Shown here: piece after piece, positions 38,665-48,376 of the stretch
Numbering within the stretch: position 1 is the stretch's first letter
How the letters are laid out: the number at the start of each line of letters is the position of its first letter
Assembly: GCF_900129505.1 (NCBI RefSeq)
Contig: NZ_LT670818.1
Span: forward strand, 7,783,001-7,847,000
Source: Bradyrhizobium erythrophlei
GTDB lineage: Bacteria; Pseudomonadota; Alphaproteobacteria; Rhizobiales; Xanthobacteraceae
Length of the DNA: 64,000 bases
Direction: 5' to 3'
Translations under genes and position numbers: made by a program
The notes under the pieces: generated by a model
The model's database searches: none
Told to the model about the DNA's origin: nothing
What the model saw: the letters and a program-made list of their open reading frames with translations, nothing else

Positions 38665-39110
38665 CGTATCTCGACCTTCATTGCGAGATACACCTTCGCG
38701 ATCTCGCCGCAGGTGTGCGCGAGGTTTGGCCTGCACGTTCCGCCCCCTCATCAGGGCGCAGGGAATGCCGGGCGTCCGATGCGCCCGATAGCCGCGCGTG
38801 CAATGAGTGTGATAGAACGCACACGCGTTAGTCAGGTCACACCGGAAACGTCCGGCATTCCCCGCGCAATGGTTTTACGGCTTATTTCGTACTCTCCCCG
38901 GCGATCGGGCTTTCTTGTCACCGTCGCCTGCGGAAATCGCTTCCCGCAAACTTGACGCCAGCGTCGAGGCGTCAGGACCATACGACTTCGCCGTCCGCGA
39001 GAAAGCGCTCTCGTCTTTAGCGCTTCCAGCGTCCACCGCATCCCGCTCCGCGTTTCGTGACGTTGCGCAACGCCCCTCCGAGGAACGGGACGGCGACTAT
39101 ATGGACTGAT
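38665..39110. repeat. Long (about 450 bases) intergenic repeat-like element
   Basis: No supported ORF. The pattern, from CGCAGGTGTGCGCGAGG through AGGGCGCAGGGAATGCCGG to the GC-rich end, resembles a long intergenic repeat seen many times in Bradyrhizobium chromosomes. This is recognition by style; a search of the genome would settle the copy number. Confidence 0.45.
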
Positions 39111-39336
39111 TTGCTATTTCTGAAAATCAGAATATTTTTTCAAAAGGGGCTGGACAGAGGGGTTGATGAATCGCCCAGGTGATTTGCCCGTCGGGCCGGA
39201 TCGCGCAGCTCCGCCACCGCTCCCTGGCCCGCCGCAGACTGGCACAACGGCGCCGCCACGACGCCCGCCTGTTTTTCGATTTGGTCTTGAGGTTCGAATT
39301 TTCGTCTTAGGGAAGGTGCCCGTCGCCGGCAGCGGC

Positions 39337-39567
39337 TTACGTCGAGCGGCTCGCGGCGGCGGCCGGCTGATCCTGCGCATTCAAGCCTTCACGCGTCAGC
39401 AAGAGATCGAACCGGTCGGCGGAATAGACATCCCCGCTTGGGGTCGTTATCGAAACCGCAGAGCCGTCGGCAACAAGCTTGCGGGCCAGGTCCACCGCGA
39501 CGTCGGCCCGCGACCGGAAGTCGGTGGTGCGGCGCCGGTCTTTGATCGATTCGATAATGAACGTCAT
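39337..39567 (-). CDS. Small hypothetical protein
   Basis: 76 residues from ATG at 39567 (MTFIIESIKDRRRTTDF). Contains SRADVAVDLARKLVADG and VYSADRFDLLL. Looks like a real soluble protein. No family name recalled. Confidence 0.6.
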   Translation of the reverse strand: MTFIIESIKDRRRTTDFRSRADVAVDLARKLVADGSAVSITTPSGDVYSADRFDLLLTREGLNAQDQPAAAASRST

Positions 39568-39881
39568 GTGATCCGCATTCCCATTCAACTGATGTCGCCG
39601 ATCGCAGGCCATCGGGCCCGGATCGGCTTAAAATTTTCTCCGCGCGCCAAATCATGCACACGGTAATTTGCGCGATCTATCCGCGAAAATCGGATAGGCA
39701 ACAAGCCCGCTATTGACCGCGCGGCACGGTGACCATACCCATATTGAGTAGGGCTCGAAATCTCCGGTTCGCGCCGGATAAAACGCAATTCATTTCGCTA
39801 AAAACGAAACCTTATTCGAAGCAGCTCGAACGCTCGAAGCCGTGAATGCTGGCTGATGCTTCTCGCGCAGATGGAGATTTA

Positions 39882-40367
39882 ATGGCAGGCAAAAGTAAAG
39901 ACGACAAGAACGCCGCGGATCGAATCCGAAGCATTTCCCGCCATTCGCTGGCCTATATGCTGTGCGCGATGAGCGAGATGCTCCGTTTTTACGACTTCGA
40001 TCTCATCGATTTGCTGATCATCCACGCCGTCCTGAACGCCAACGTGATCCCCGTCATGAAGGACCCCGACCTCGATCGCCGCTTCGGCAGCGTCGAGACC
40101 GTCGAGCCCGACGCCATCAAGCAGGGCGTCTCCCGCGCCGCGCTCTCCCGCTTCCTGGCGATGCCGATCGAAACCGTCCGCCGGCGCGCCAATGCGCTGA
40201 AGAAGAAAGGCGTTCTTCGCGACACCAACGGGGGATTGATCGTGACCGAGGCTAATCAATTCAAGTTCGGCAACAACCACGTGCTGCAGAACGTCAATGT
40301 CCTGCTGGTGCGGAAATTCCTTCGCGACATGATGGAAGCGGGCATCGACGTTCCCGGCGGCATTTGA
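39882..40367 (+). CDS. Helix-turn-helix-like hypothetical protein
   Basis: 161 residues from ATG at 39882, with GGAG upstream. GVSRAALSRFLAMPIETVRR followed by RANALKKKGVLRD resembles a DNA-binding winged helix. An in-frame ATG at 39846 is less likely. Possibly a regulator; targets not evident. Confidence 0.7.
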   Translation: MAGKSKDDKNAADRIRSISRHSLAYMLCAMSEMLRFYDFDLIDLLIIHAVLNANVIPVMKDPDLDRRFGSVETVEPDAIKQGVSRAALSRFLAMPIETVRRRANALKKKGVLRDTNGGLIVTEANQFKFGNNHVLQNVNVLLVRKFLRDMMEAGIDVPGGI

Positions 40368-40461
40368 GGTGGACGCCGCAACGTCCTTGCCGCGCTCGTC
40401 TTACCAACATTTCATCCAGCTTTTCTGTTGAACCGGGCTGCACCGGCTCCATCTGGCGGGA

Positions 40462-40635
40462 ATGAGTTTAGCTGATCTTTATCGTGATAATGCTGCTGAC
40501 TGCGCCTTCCTAGCTGAACGAGCCGAAGACGAGGAGACTAAGGTTACCCTGATGCGGATGGAGGCCGCATGGCGTACTTTGGCCAGCCAACAGGAGCGGC
40601 TGGACACCAAAAGATGGAAAAGGCCGCCGGGGTGA
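40462..40635 (+). CDS. 57-residue hypothetical protein
   Basis: Begins MSLADLYRDNAADCAFLAER and contains TLMRMEAAWRTLASQQERL. A helical small protein of a type common in Bradyrhizobium, shorter than usual gene-finder limits. No function known. Confidence 0.6.
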   Translation: MSLADLYRDNAADCAFLAERAEDEETKVTLMRMEAAWRTLASQQERLDTKRWKRPPG

Positions 40636-40659
40636 GACGGCTCTTTCGAAGCACACCGG

Positions 40660-40870
40660 ATGTTTGAGTAAGCGTTGCCGTCTTTCTCCGGCGCGGACGA
40701 CATTCAAGGCTGTCTCGGCGTACCGATCGATGGCGAGCATCAATCGTTTGGACATGGTCGAAGCGAAACCCCTCTCGCGTACCCCACGTTCGGACGTTGG
40801 CCAGCGCCTCAGTCCACGGCGTTTTCCGCTTCGGTTCGTACTACTTCATTCCCTTGACCGTGGCCGAGAA
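40660..40870 (-). pseudogene. Decayed small-protein gene, copy A
   Basis: Minus-strand reading gives TPWTEALANVRTWGTREGFR and FDHVQT, then a shift of frame to MLAIDRYAETALN. Upstream a stop interrupts FSATVKGMK. The same blocks occur in a second damaged copy at 42854-43090. Frameshift plus stop argue it is dead. Confidence 0.6.
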
Positions 40871-41021
40871 GGGTAGGCCGCTGGACGTGAACTCCCTCAC
40901 CAGTTTGGGCCGGGTCGCGTTTGAAGCCGCCGCAGCCTTCCTCGCAGCCCACGGGTCGTACAGCCCGATTACGAGTAAAACTTCGGTCGAGGCCGCAGGC
41001 TAAAACCCCTCTGAAACGCTC

Positions 41022-41056
41022 AAAAAGGCCCCTAAAACGCGAGTTTGGGGGCTTTT
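41022..41056 (+). terminator. Likely terminator upstream of the second histone-like gene
   Basis: AAAAAGGCCCCTAAA and TTTGGGGGCTTTT can pair over about 13 positions with one mismatch, followed by TT. It lies 64 bases before the histone-like ATG. Confidence 0.6.
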
Positions 41057-41119
41057 GAAGATCTACGCCATTCAGCGAATCGGCTAGCCTATGCCTTATC
41101 GCCCCTTCTGGAGGCTGCC

Positions 41120-41356
41120 ATGGATGATGAAAATTCAGTACTTGAACAGACGACCGACGTGATGGCCGACGCGGCGCATGCTACAAAAGAACCCGCCAAA
41201 TCGGCCTTCAGAAGTGTAAAAAAGACGGCCAAGAAAATGATGCCGAAGAAGGCGAAAGCAAAGGCCGCCGCAAAGAAAAAGACCACCAAGAAGGCTTCAA
41301 AGAAGTCGGCCAAGAAGGTTGCGAAGAAAAAGAAGGCGAGGAAGTCGAAGCGCTGA
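41120..41356 (+). CDS. Second histone H1-like lysine-rich protein
   Basis: 78 residues from ATG at 41120 (MDDENSVLEQTTD). Same plan as the gene at 26312: short acidic head, then Lys/Ala tail, ending KKARKSKR. The tail includes FRSVKKTAKKMMPKKAK. A DNA-binding tail is likely. Duplicated or paralogous. Confidence 0.7.
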   Translation: MDDENSVLEQTTDVMADAAHATKEPAKSAFRSVKKTAKKMMPKKAKAKAAAKKKTTKKASKKSAKKVAKKKKARKSKR

Positions 41357-41417
41357 CGGCCTCGGATTCGCTCTACACGCTCCTATGACGTTGCTCTCTA
41401 TTGCGGGGGCATGGATC

Positions 41418-41684
41418 ATGTCTCATGAGATCAATTTCTCCGTGCCAGCTAGCTTGAGAAAATACCCTTCGTTGCATGGAAGGCGGAATTCGGATGCGCG
41501 ATACGCGAACCCCTACCTGCTGCTTGACGGAACATTGGACGAGTGCATCCAGCACTTCATGAGCAGGCCTGCTTCACAGCACCACTTATACGAGATTCAT
41601 ACCAAACCCCAGGCGCCATTAGTGACCGAGGTGCTGAAACCCGAGCACATAGTTGAATTGGCACGGTTGCGGGAGTTTCTCTGA
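41418..41684 (+). CDS. Hypothetical protein
   Basis: 88 residues from ATG at 41418 (MSHEINFSVPASLRKY); an ATG at 41385 is also possible. Includes YLLLDGTLDECIQHFM and VLKPEHIVELARLREFL, a plausible folded small protein. No family recognised. Confidence 0.55.
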   Translation: MSHEINFSVPASLRKYPSLHGRRNSDARYANPYLLLDGTLDECIQHFMSRPASQHHLYEIHTKPQAPLVTEVLKPEHIVELARLREFL

Positions 41685-41826
41685 CGTGGGCGGCTTTCGC
41701 ATCAGCAAATCCTCTTTATCGACCCGTTCCTGAATTGCGTCCCGTACAGACCAGTTTGATCAACTCATACGTTTCGCTCTGCGGCACCAACGACTGGGCG
41801 GCATTGGCGCGATAAAGCGTCTGCGA

Positions 41827-42060
41827 TTATTTCAATAATGCCGCTACGAACGCTGCGAGTGCGGCAACGCAAAGAGCGACGGTGACGATCAGACCAATCC
41901 GATGGCGCCTGCCCGGCCCGGTGTAATCCCGCGGGGCCAGAATGCTTTGCGCTTCCAATGATTCCATAGTCGGAGTTATCAGCTGATAATTGTCGTTCGC
42001 CGGCACGAGTTTCTCATTCAGCTCCGGGTCAGGAATTTCAAATATCTGATTGTGCTTCAT
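41827..42060 (-). CDS. Small membrane-anchored protein
   Basis: 77 residues: polar N-terminal part (MKHNQIFEIPDPEL) and one C-terminal membrane helix, IGLIVTVALCVAALAAFVAA. Type II-like tail anchor. Unknown function. Confidence 0.6.
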   Translation of the reverse strand: MKHNQIFEIPDPELNEKLVPANDNYQLITPTMESLEAQSILAPRDYTGPGRRHRIGLIVTVALCVAALAAFVAALLK

Positions 42061-42175
42061 GGAACTCTCGGAACGCTATCGTCCTGCCCCATTCAACCAT
42101 ATGCAGGCCCGCGCGCAAGGGTTGTTATCCCCGCCCCAGCGCTGGGCCAAATGGAACCTTCGTTATATTTGGCTG

Positions 42176-42328
42176 ATGGATACATCAGACGCAGGGAGAT
42201 TGGGCGCGACAGCAACTAACAAGAAGCTCAGCAAAAAGCAGCGGAAAGCAAATGCTCGCAGGGCTGCAAAGGCACGCTGGGCCAAGCGGCTGGATTGCTT
42301 CTGGCGACTTGCAGCGGATTGTCGCTGA
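42176..42328 (+). CDS. Small basic protein, possibly a fragment
   Basis: 50 residues, MDTSDAGRLGATATNKKLS then KKQRKANARRAAKARWAKR. After this the natural continuation appears in another frame (GWIASGDLQRIVAEKT and RRLRELAEEGKLDV, ending at 42512), so a frameshift may have split one gene. Confidence 0.4.
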   Translation: MDTSDAGRLGATATNKKLSKKQRKANARRAAKARWAKRLDCFWRLAADCR

Positions 42329-42604
42329 GAAAACCTCGTACGGTCCACAAAACGCTGGGCGCCGACTTCGAGAGCTGGCAGAGGAAGGGAAGCTGGACGT
42401 TATGTATGTCCGCAATCACGCGCATTACCGGTCAGCGCAAATCGGAGGGCGCAACTCTGCCCTGGAAGGGGGGCTTGCTCAGGACAGAGTTGCGCTAGCC
42501 GATGAAGGCTGACGTTAGGTTACAACGTTGCATCCCCAGTCGGAGTCAAAGTCTGGTGCCGGGTTATCACGTTCGAAGGAGCTAACGTTTCCATTGGTTA
42601 CAAG

Positions 42605-42805
42605 ATGAAAGGCCGTCCCTATCGCCGGAAGCCAAGTTTTGAACACTGTCGCGTTTGCGACCGAAAAGTTTTCGCTGACTATCCATATTGCGAGAAGCAC
42701 AAGGAGATCTACGAAATTGCCAAACTCGAAACCAGGACGCACGACCTACCCCGACGCGGGGCTGGTGTCGACGGGGAAGGTCGTGCAAGCCAAAACTGTC
42801 CATAA
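42605..42805 (+). CDS. Small zinc-finger protein
   Basis: 66 residues. CRVCDRKVFADYPYCEKH is a C-x2-C...C-x2-H cluster near residues 15-32. Basic N terminus. The last third is of lower quality. No family recognised. Confidence 0.5.
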   Translation: MKGRPYRRKPSFEHCRVCDRKVFADYPYCEKHKEIYEIAKLETRTHDLPRRGAGVDGEGRASQNCP

Positions 42806-42853
42806 TGGCCTGCCAATCTAATTCCCAGGTTGTGAAAGTAGTTCCTCTAACCC

Positions 42854-43090
42854 TTAGGATATTTCGTCATTCTTCCCCCCGACGCCGCGGGGCTTGTTCA
42901 AAAAGAATTGCCGGTTGCCCAAGTCGGCTTCCGCATACCGGTCGATCGTGAGCATGATCGCCCGGACGTGCTCGAAAGAGTGCCCTTCCCGTGTCCCCCA
43001 GCCGTCAGACATCAGCCAGCGCCCTAATCCAGGGCGAGCTTTCAACCTGAAGATCGTACCACTTCAAATCCTTGGCCCTAGCCCATGAAA
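42854..43090 (-). pseudogene. Decayed small-protein gene, copy B
   Basis: Minus-strand blocks KWYDLQVESSPWIRALADV, then a stop and frame change, then GWGTREGHSFEHVRAIMLTI and DRYAEADLGNRQFFLNKP. Matches copy A at 40660-40870. A 52-residue piece starting at 43012 could still be translated. Confidence 0.6.
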
Positions 43091-43247
43091 CATTTGGAGA
43101 ACGAAACGGCAGGCCGCCAGGTTTAGATGTGCCGCCACCCACCCGGACTGTGCGGTCCATCACACAAGAAGGAGGCGGTTAACCGGTCGTTAAGAAGTTG
43201 GTGAACAGTTTAGAGGTCCCCGCCGTCCAATTGGCAGGAGCATTCGA

Positions 43248-43400
43248 ATGACCCGCGCCGAACGTCAAGAACTGGATCGAAAGCTACAGCAGGCTCGCAG
43301 GCTTGCGCTAGAGCCCACAGATCCGGTCACGAGAGAGCGACTAGCTCAGCTTATTGAAGAGTTGGAATCTCAACTGCAGGACCACCGCATGGTCGCCTAG
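43248..43400 (+). CDS. 50-residue helical protein
   Basis: ATG at 43248 with GGAG upstream. Begins MTRAERQELDRKLQQARRLA and ends in LIEELESQLQDHRMVA, two charged helices. Small and unannotated types like this are common next to tRNAs. Function unknown. Confidence 0.55.
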   Translation: MTRAERQELDRKLQQARRLALEPTDPVTRERLAQLIEELESQLQDHRMVA

Positions 43401-43518
43401 CACCCCTCGGAGAAGTCTGGTATCCGATCTCAGCCAAAAATATTTTCGGCAGTCGTTTTCAGTGCCTGGTCGGTGCCTAAGAAATTAGGCGTCCGGCTAA
43501 ACCATTGAAAAGACTCAC

Positions 43519-43595
43519 GCGCTCGTAGCTCAGCTGGATAGAGCATCGGACTTCGAATCCGAGGGTCGGGAGTTCGAATCTCTCCGAGCGCGCCA
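43519..43595 (+). tRNA. tRNA-Arg (anticodon TCG)
   Basis: GCGCTCG acceptor arm pairs with CGAGCGC; anticodon stem TCGGA-CTTCGAA-TCCGA gives TCG, reading CGA codons. TTCGAATC T-loop present and CCA encoded at the end (43593-43595). Confidence 0.95.
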
Positions 43596-43880
43596 TTTCC
43601 CGATCGTATGATAGGGTGCGACCTCGCCTCCCATTGTAACGCGGCACACGCGCTTATGTCGCCGAATTCCCGCCGCGGTGTATAGACCCGGTACATGGAG
43701 CGCCCTCGACACCAAGCCGGGCTCGATCACCGGCCCAATCACGCGTTCATGTACCGTTGCTGCAATTTCGCGTCAAAAGAGGCAAGCAGCCGCGCCAGTG
43801 TTCAGCTTGTCGCGCTGGAACAGCATCAGCTCAAAGCCGTTCACCTGTTGAAGGGTCACACGTTGGGCTATCATTTCGGG

Positions 43881-44489
43881 ATGGATTGCAGAACTACTGA
43901 CGAGCTCATCGCCATGGCAGAGCACGACCGAAAGGTCAGTGACGAGCTGGCGGCGTCGGGAGCGCTGTACGAGGGCTATGATCCACGTATGGCCGCCGTT
44001 CACGAGAAGAATGCGCTGCGGCTCCGGGCGATCATGGCCCAGATCGGATGGCCGACGGAGCGCCTGGTCGGCAAACGAGCCGCGGACGCCGCCTGGCTGA
44101 TCGCCCAGCACGCCATCGCGCACCCGGAATTTCAGCGCTCGTGCCTTAAGCTCCTTGCTGCGGCCGCGCACGAGCACTTGGTCCCAGCTTGGCAGCCGGC
44201 CATGCTGGAGGACAGGATCCGTGTGTTCGAAGGTAGGCCGCAGCTCTACGGCACCCAGCTTGAGCCCGACGCGCACGGCAACATGCGGCCCCACACGATC
44301 GAGGATCCGGACGGAGTGGACGAACGACGTCGCGCGGTAAGTCTCGAACCGCTCGCTGAAATACTTGCTCGTGCTAAACCGCAACCGCTGCCAGCCGACC
44401 GTAAACGGTTCGAGCACGACTATCACGAGTGGCTCATTGCGGTCGGTTGGCGCACACGCCCCCAGTCGTGGAGTAAGGGGCCAGCATGA
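43881..44489 (+). CDS. DUF6624-like hypothetical protein
   Basis: 202 residues from ATG at 43881 (MDCRTTDELIAMAEHDRK). Conserved pattern: DELAASGALYEGYDP, IMAQIGWPT, AAWLIAQHAIAHPEFQRSCL, YGTQ and IEDPDGVDERRRAV. Matches the DUF6624 family, function unknown. An upstream ATG gives a longer, lower-quality N terminus. Confidence 0.7.
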   Translation: MDCRTTDELIAMAEHDRKVSDELAASGALYEGYDPRMAAVHEKNALRLRAIMAQIGWPTERLVGKRAADAAWLIAQHAIAHPEFQRSCLKLLAAAAHEHLVPAWQPAMLEDRIRVFEGRPQLYGTQLEPDAHGNMRPHTIEDPDGVDERRRAVSLEPLAEILARAKPQPLPADRKRFEHDYHEWLIAVGWRTRPQSWSKGPA

Positions 44490-44868
44490 GGCTTGCCCGA
44501 ATACCCGTCCAGCAACAACCTCCATAGCCAGCCACTCATCGTCGACGTATTGGATCGTCGACGACCGATTGCGGTACAGGTGAGACCGTCCTTTTTTATG
44601 ACAGCTATCTCATCGGCGGAAATCTGGGCCCCTCGGCTTCAATCCTCACGGCCGAACGCGTCACGGCTGCACAGTGTGGGATACGCCGGTCCGGCCGCGC
44701 GGCAAACTACTGGAAAAGGCCATACGTGCGACAAATTCGGCGATTCGGTCGTTGCCAGCGGACTGCTCACGAACTTACACGACACGCCGGCTGGATCGGA
44801 CCAAGGTTATGACGGAGTAGTTCGAGCGCAGAGCCCGGGCGCAAGCGTGAAGTGGCTTGCCTTGACCA
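44490..44868. other. 379-base gap without clear genes
   Basis: Short ORFs are present on both strands but none has convincing protein character, ribosome site or known motif. No palindrome or terminator stands out. Confidence 0.3.
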
Positions 44869-45747
44869 TTAGCGACTTTGCGGTACGCTGCGCCAATCCG
44901 CCAAGTGGCTTTGTTCGACGGGAATTGCAAAGACATAGCCGACGCCGCGTTCGGTCTTGATGACACGTGGCGCCTTCGGGTCTGCTTCCAGTTTGCGCCG
45001 CAGCCGCAGCACCTGTACATCGATGCTGCGATCGAAGACGTCTTCGTCGTGAAGCCGGGTCGCCTGCAATAGATGCTCGCGCGAAAGCGGCCGCTCCGAC
45101 GCATCGAGGAAGGCCAGCAGCAGAGCGTACTCGCCCTTGCTTAAGGCAACCAGCCGTTCCTGCGGATCGATCAGGCGCCGGCTGCGACGATCTAGCCGCC
45201 ACCCGCCGAACTTGTATCCGCCCCGCTCCACCTCGCTGGTGCGCAATAACCCTCTGTTCACACGGCTCCGCCGCACGGCGCGAAACCGGGCATACAATTC
45301 GCGGATACCGAACGGCTTGGTGAGGTAGTCGTCGGCACCGAGTTCGAGTCCGACCACACAGTCAACTTCATCGCGGGAGCGACCTGACAGAAGAATGACC
45401 GGGACGTCCGAACTGGAACGAATTTCCCGGAGCAGATCGAGCCCATTGTCGTGGCCGAGGTGAAGGTCGAGAATGATCGCGCTTGTGTCCCCGCCAGCTA
45501 ATTGACGGGCCACCCCCGACCGGCTCGTCGCCGAAACGGTCTGTATGCCGTACTGCCCGAAATAATCCGAGATCAGATGTCGGACCGCCGGATCGTCATC
45601 CACGACAAGGATATGGCTTGAGCTGCAGTCGGTGGCCACAATGCGGCTGGGCTCGACCTTGGTCAACATGTGATCCGGCGTCCGCATGGCTGCTGCGGAC
45701 CGCGCAGAAGCAAAAATTGACACACGCGAAATCTCGGCGGTCGCCAT
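44869..45747 (-). CDS. OmpR/PhoB-family response regulator A
   Basis: 292 residues, ATG at 45747 with GAGG upstream. An N-terminal extension of about 45 residues precedes the receiver domain (HILVVDDDPAV, phospho-Asp in IILDLHLG, TKPFGIREL). The C-terminal winged helix is RPLSREHLLQATR...SIDVQVLRLRRKLE, ending GVGYVFAIP. Closely related to the regulator at 47104. Confidence 0.9.
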   Translation of the reverse strand: MATAEISRVSIFASARSAAAMRTPDHMLTKVEPSRIVATDCSSSHILVVDDDPAVRHLISDYFGQYGIQTVSATSRSGVARQLAGGDTSAIILDLHLGHDNGLDLLREIRSSSDVPVILLSGRSRDEVDCVVGLELGADDYLTKPFGIRELYARFRAVRRSRVNRGLLRTSEVERGGYKFGGWRLDRRSRRLIDPQERLVALSKGEYALLLAFLDASERPLSREHLLQATRLHDEDVFDRSIDVQVLRLRRKLEADPKAPRVIKTERGVGYVFAIPVEQSHLADWRSVPQSR

Positions 45748-45897
45748 GGCGGTACCTCACCCAACGGATAAATTCGGGAAATCTACGGCCAGGCAGTCGC
45801 GTGACGGAACGGTGGATCAGCGGAACTCCGCCATCGATGCAGGGCCGGCTGCGTCCCGCCCCGCTGCGGTCGACGCCAACAAGACTCTGTTAGCAGT

Positions 45898-46896
45898 CTA
45901 GACGATGAATGGATTGTAAGAATCGGCCATGCCCGGCGCCGCTTCCGTGCCGCGTAATCCCCACCGCAGTGTCGTACCGAAGAACTCGGCCGGCGTTCCG
46001 CCCACGATCGTGCCGAAATCATGGATCAAGTGCGCCTGATCGACAAAGCCGCAGGCATATGCGACATCCGCCCAACCTAGGCCGTTTTTCCGCGCGGCGA
46101 CAACCTTTTCGATCCGTGCCAGTCGCGCATATTGTTTAGGGCTGGTGCCGAATGTCGCGCGAAAACCGCGTGACAGCTGCCGCTCGCTGAGATCCAATAG
46201 CGAGGCGAGTTTTCGTATGCGCAGGCCCGGATTGCGACGCAGCCACGAGGAAGCGCGGGAAAAAACCGGATCTTCGCGGTCCTGACCCAGATTCTGAAAG
46301 AGAAAACGTTCGACGCAGGCGATCCGTTCGCGGCTGCTGCCTGACTCCATCACCCTTTCCTCCAGCAGGGCGATATCGCGATCCCTGAAAATGTTGCGCA
46401 GTCCGATCTTGACGTTCATGAGCTCATGCATGGACGCCCGCGCCAGCCGGGAGGCCGCCTCGGGCTTGAGCCGGACGGTGATGACACCAAGCGGACCGCG
46501 AGGACTGATCGCAAAGCTTCCGCTCTGGGTCTGGGTCAGCACATGGCCGTAGTTTTTGTGATCGTAACTGTCGTCGCCAAGTTGCCATCTGCAATGCGTC
46601 AGCGTGCGGTATTGAACGACGAAATACGGCGCGGTGCTCGGCGGCACCTTGATCGTAAAGGCCGTCGCCGCATCGCTGTCCGGAATGTCCCAATCCCAGA
46701 TTGCCTCGACGAGGTCGGCAACGGCGGCGGCGGGCCGGATGCTCCTCGAAAAGCCGTCGGGAACGATGTGTTCGCCGCCCGATTTGGGTGGCGGCTCCCG
46801 TTGCGGAAGCCAGAGAGGTGGTCCGGATACCACGAGGAAAGCTCCACTCTGCTGCAAGAGCCAGAACGGGCCGCCTAAGCCAGCGCGACGCCTCAT
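45898..46896 (-). CDS. AraC-family transcriptional regulator
   Basis: 332 residues. The DNA-binding domain at the C terminus shows LRIRKLASLLDLSERQLSRG, then GTSPKQYARLARI and WADVAYACGFVDQAHLIHDF. The N-terminal sensing part is AraC-like of unknown ligand. No obvious ribosome site at the first ATG, so the true start may be internal. Confidence 0.85.
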   Translation of the reverse strand: MRRRAGLGGPFWLLQQSGAFLVVSGPPLWLPQREPPPKSGGEHIVPDGFSRSIRPAAAVADLVEAIWDWDIPDSDAATAFTIKVPPSTAPYFVVQYRTLTHCRWQLGDDSYDHKNYGHVLTQTQSGSFAISPRGPLGVITVRLKPEAASRLARASMHELMNVKIGLRNIFRDRDIALLEERVMESGSSRERIACVERFLFQNLGQDREDPVFSRASSWLRRNPGLRIRKLASLLDLSERQLSRGFRATFGTSPKQYARLARIEKVVAARKNGLGWADVAYACGFVDQAHLIHDFGTIVGGTPAEFFGTTLRWGLRGTEAAPGMADSYNPFIV

Positions 46897-47103
46897 TCGG
46901 TGTTAAGCGCACATTAGAAGTCGTCCGTGGCTTTTTCTGGCCACCATTATTACCGTTGAAACATCTCGCCACGAGGCAAGCGTTCGAAGAGACTACGGAT
47001 GTCGTCCCATACCCCGTCCAACTGGGCAGCAAATATCATGACGGGAAACCTGCCAGCCGTTGAAGCGGTAGCACCCGGAAGCGGTAGCAGCCCGCTCCGC
47101 TGT

Positions 47104-47838
47104 TCAAAACGGCTTGACTATAGCCGTAAAGATATAGCCAACGCCGCGCTCTGTCTCGATTACACGTGGCGCATTCGGCTCGATCTCGAGCTTGCGTCGC
47201 AAACGCAAGACTTGGACATCGATGCTTCGGTCGAAAATGTCGTCGCGGACTCGCGTTGCTTGAAGAAGCATCTCCCGCGTGAGCGGCCGTTGTGGAGCTT
47301 TGAGAAACGCGAGCAGCAAGGCGTATTCGCTTTTGGTCAGCAAAACCGGCGCGCCGTCCGGATTGGCGAGGCGACGGGTGCGACGTTCAAGCGACCAGCC
47401 ATTAAACCGGTACCCGCCCCTCTCCGGGTCGCGGGCTCGCGCTGCGCGGCCCGTTTCGTGCCGCCGTAAGACGGCGCGGACGCGCGCCAGCAACTCCCTG
47501 AGGCTGAACGGCTTCACCAAGTAGTCGTCCGCACCGAGTTCGAGACCCACCACGCGGTCCACCTCCTCACGGCTGTGGCCTGTCATGATGATGATAGGGA
47601 CGTTTGAATGAGACCGGATCTCTTTCAAGACGTCCAGCCCGTCCTCTTGGCCGAGCCGCAGATCCAGAAGGATCAAGCTAGGATGTGCCTTTTCGAGGTG
47701 GCAGCTCAAGTCCTGCCGGCACGACACGGAAGCTGCCGGCACATTGTGTTCTTCCAAATAATTGGTGATCGTCTGCCGCACCATCGCGTCGTCATCGACT
47801 ACAAGGATGTGGCCCACCTCGCCGGTGTCGCCGGGCAT
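47104..47838 (-). CDS. OmpR/PhoB-family response regulator B
   Basis: 244 residues. Receiver: HILVVDDDAMVRQTI, phospho-Asp in LILLDLRLGQ, LVKPFSLREL. Winged helix: RPLTREMLLQATRVRDDIFD, SIDVQVLRLRRKLEIEP. Divergent from the hybrid histidine kinase at 48377, its likely partner. Paralogue of regulator A. Confidence 0.92.
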   Translation of the reverse strand: MPGDTGEVGHILVVDDDAMVRQTITNYLEEHNVPAASVSCRQDLSCHLEKAHPSLILLDLRLGQEDGLDVLKEIRSHSNVPIIIMTGHSREEVDRVVGLELGADDYLVKPFSLRELLARVRAVLRRHETGRAARARDPERGGYRFNGWSLERRTRRLANPDGAPVLLTKSEYALLLAFLKAPQRPLTREMLLQATRVRDDIFDRSIDVQVLRLRRKLEIEPNAPRVIETERGVGYIFTAIVKPF

Positions 47839-48376
47839 TCCTCCGCTCCTGGTTTCGATAGCTGACTGTTTGCCAGCCTAAGAACTCAGACAACCGAATG
47901 CAGCTTGAACAAACCTTTGGCTGTCCTTGGATCATGGGATTTGTCCGCAATTGGACTCAATTGTGGATTTCAAAATTCAGCCCATACCGCTTTGAGAGCA
48001 TCGCGCCACCGCTGCGTAACGTCGGCGTCGAAGTCGCTAAATTCGGCGGCACTGCCTACGACAAGGCACCCGCGTTGCCTTCGAGGCCATGGTATCAGCT
48101 TTCCCGCCGGTCTTAAGTCCAAGACACGTTACGATCGTAACGAAGTTTTTCTGCACTGACACCGAGCCGCAACACGGCCCCCACATCTTCGGCAGCGGAT
48201 GGCATAGAGTTTTGATATGGGACAGATCATCCGGAACCATGCCTACCCGACGATCGCATCACGGCCAACAGGATGATCGTCGTGCGCATCAACGAGAGCG
48301 TTTCGCCGTCGATCGAGACAAGTTCAGCGTCGTTGCCCCCACGGACGAACGTTACAGGATTGGGGCCAGGTGAGAA
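47839..48376. other. 538-base divergent gap between regulator B and the hybrid kinase
   Basis: No supported ORF. Short frames occur but lack start signals and protein character. Must contain both promoters; I could not assign boxes. Confidence 0.3.

Noticed and set aside
43430..43696. Minus-strand ORF reading GEIRTPDPRIRSPMLYPAEL
   Set aside because: This is the antisense translation of tRNA-Arg, a well-known false protein.
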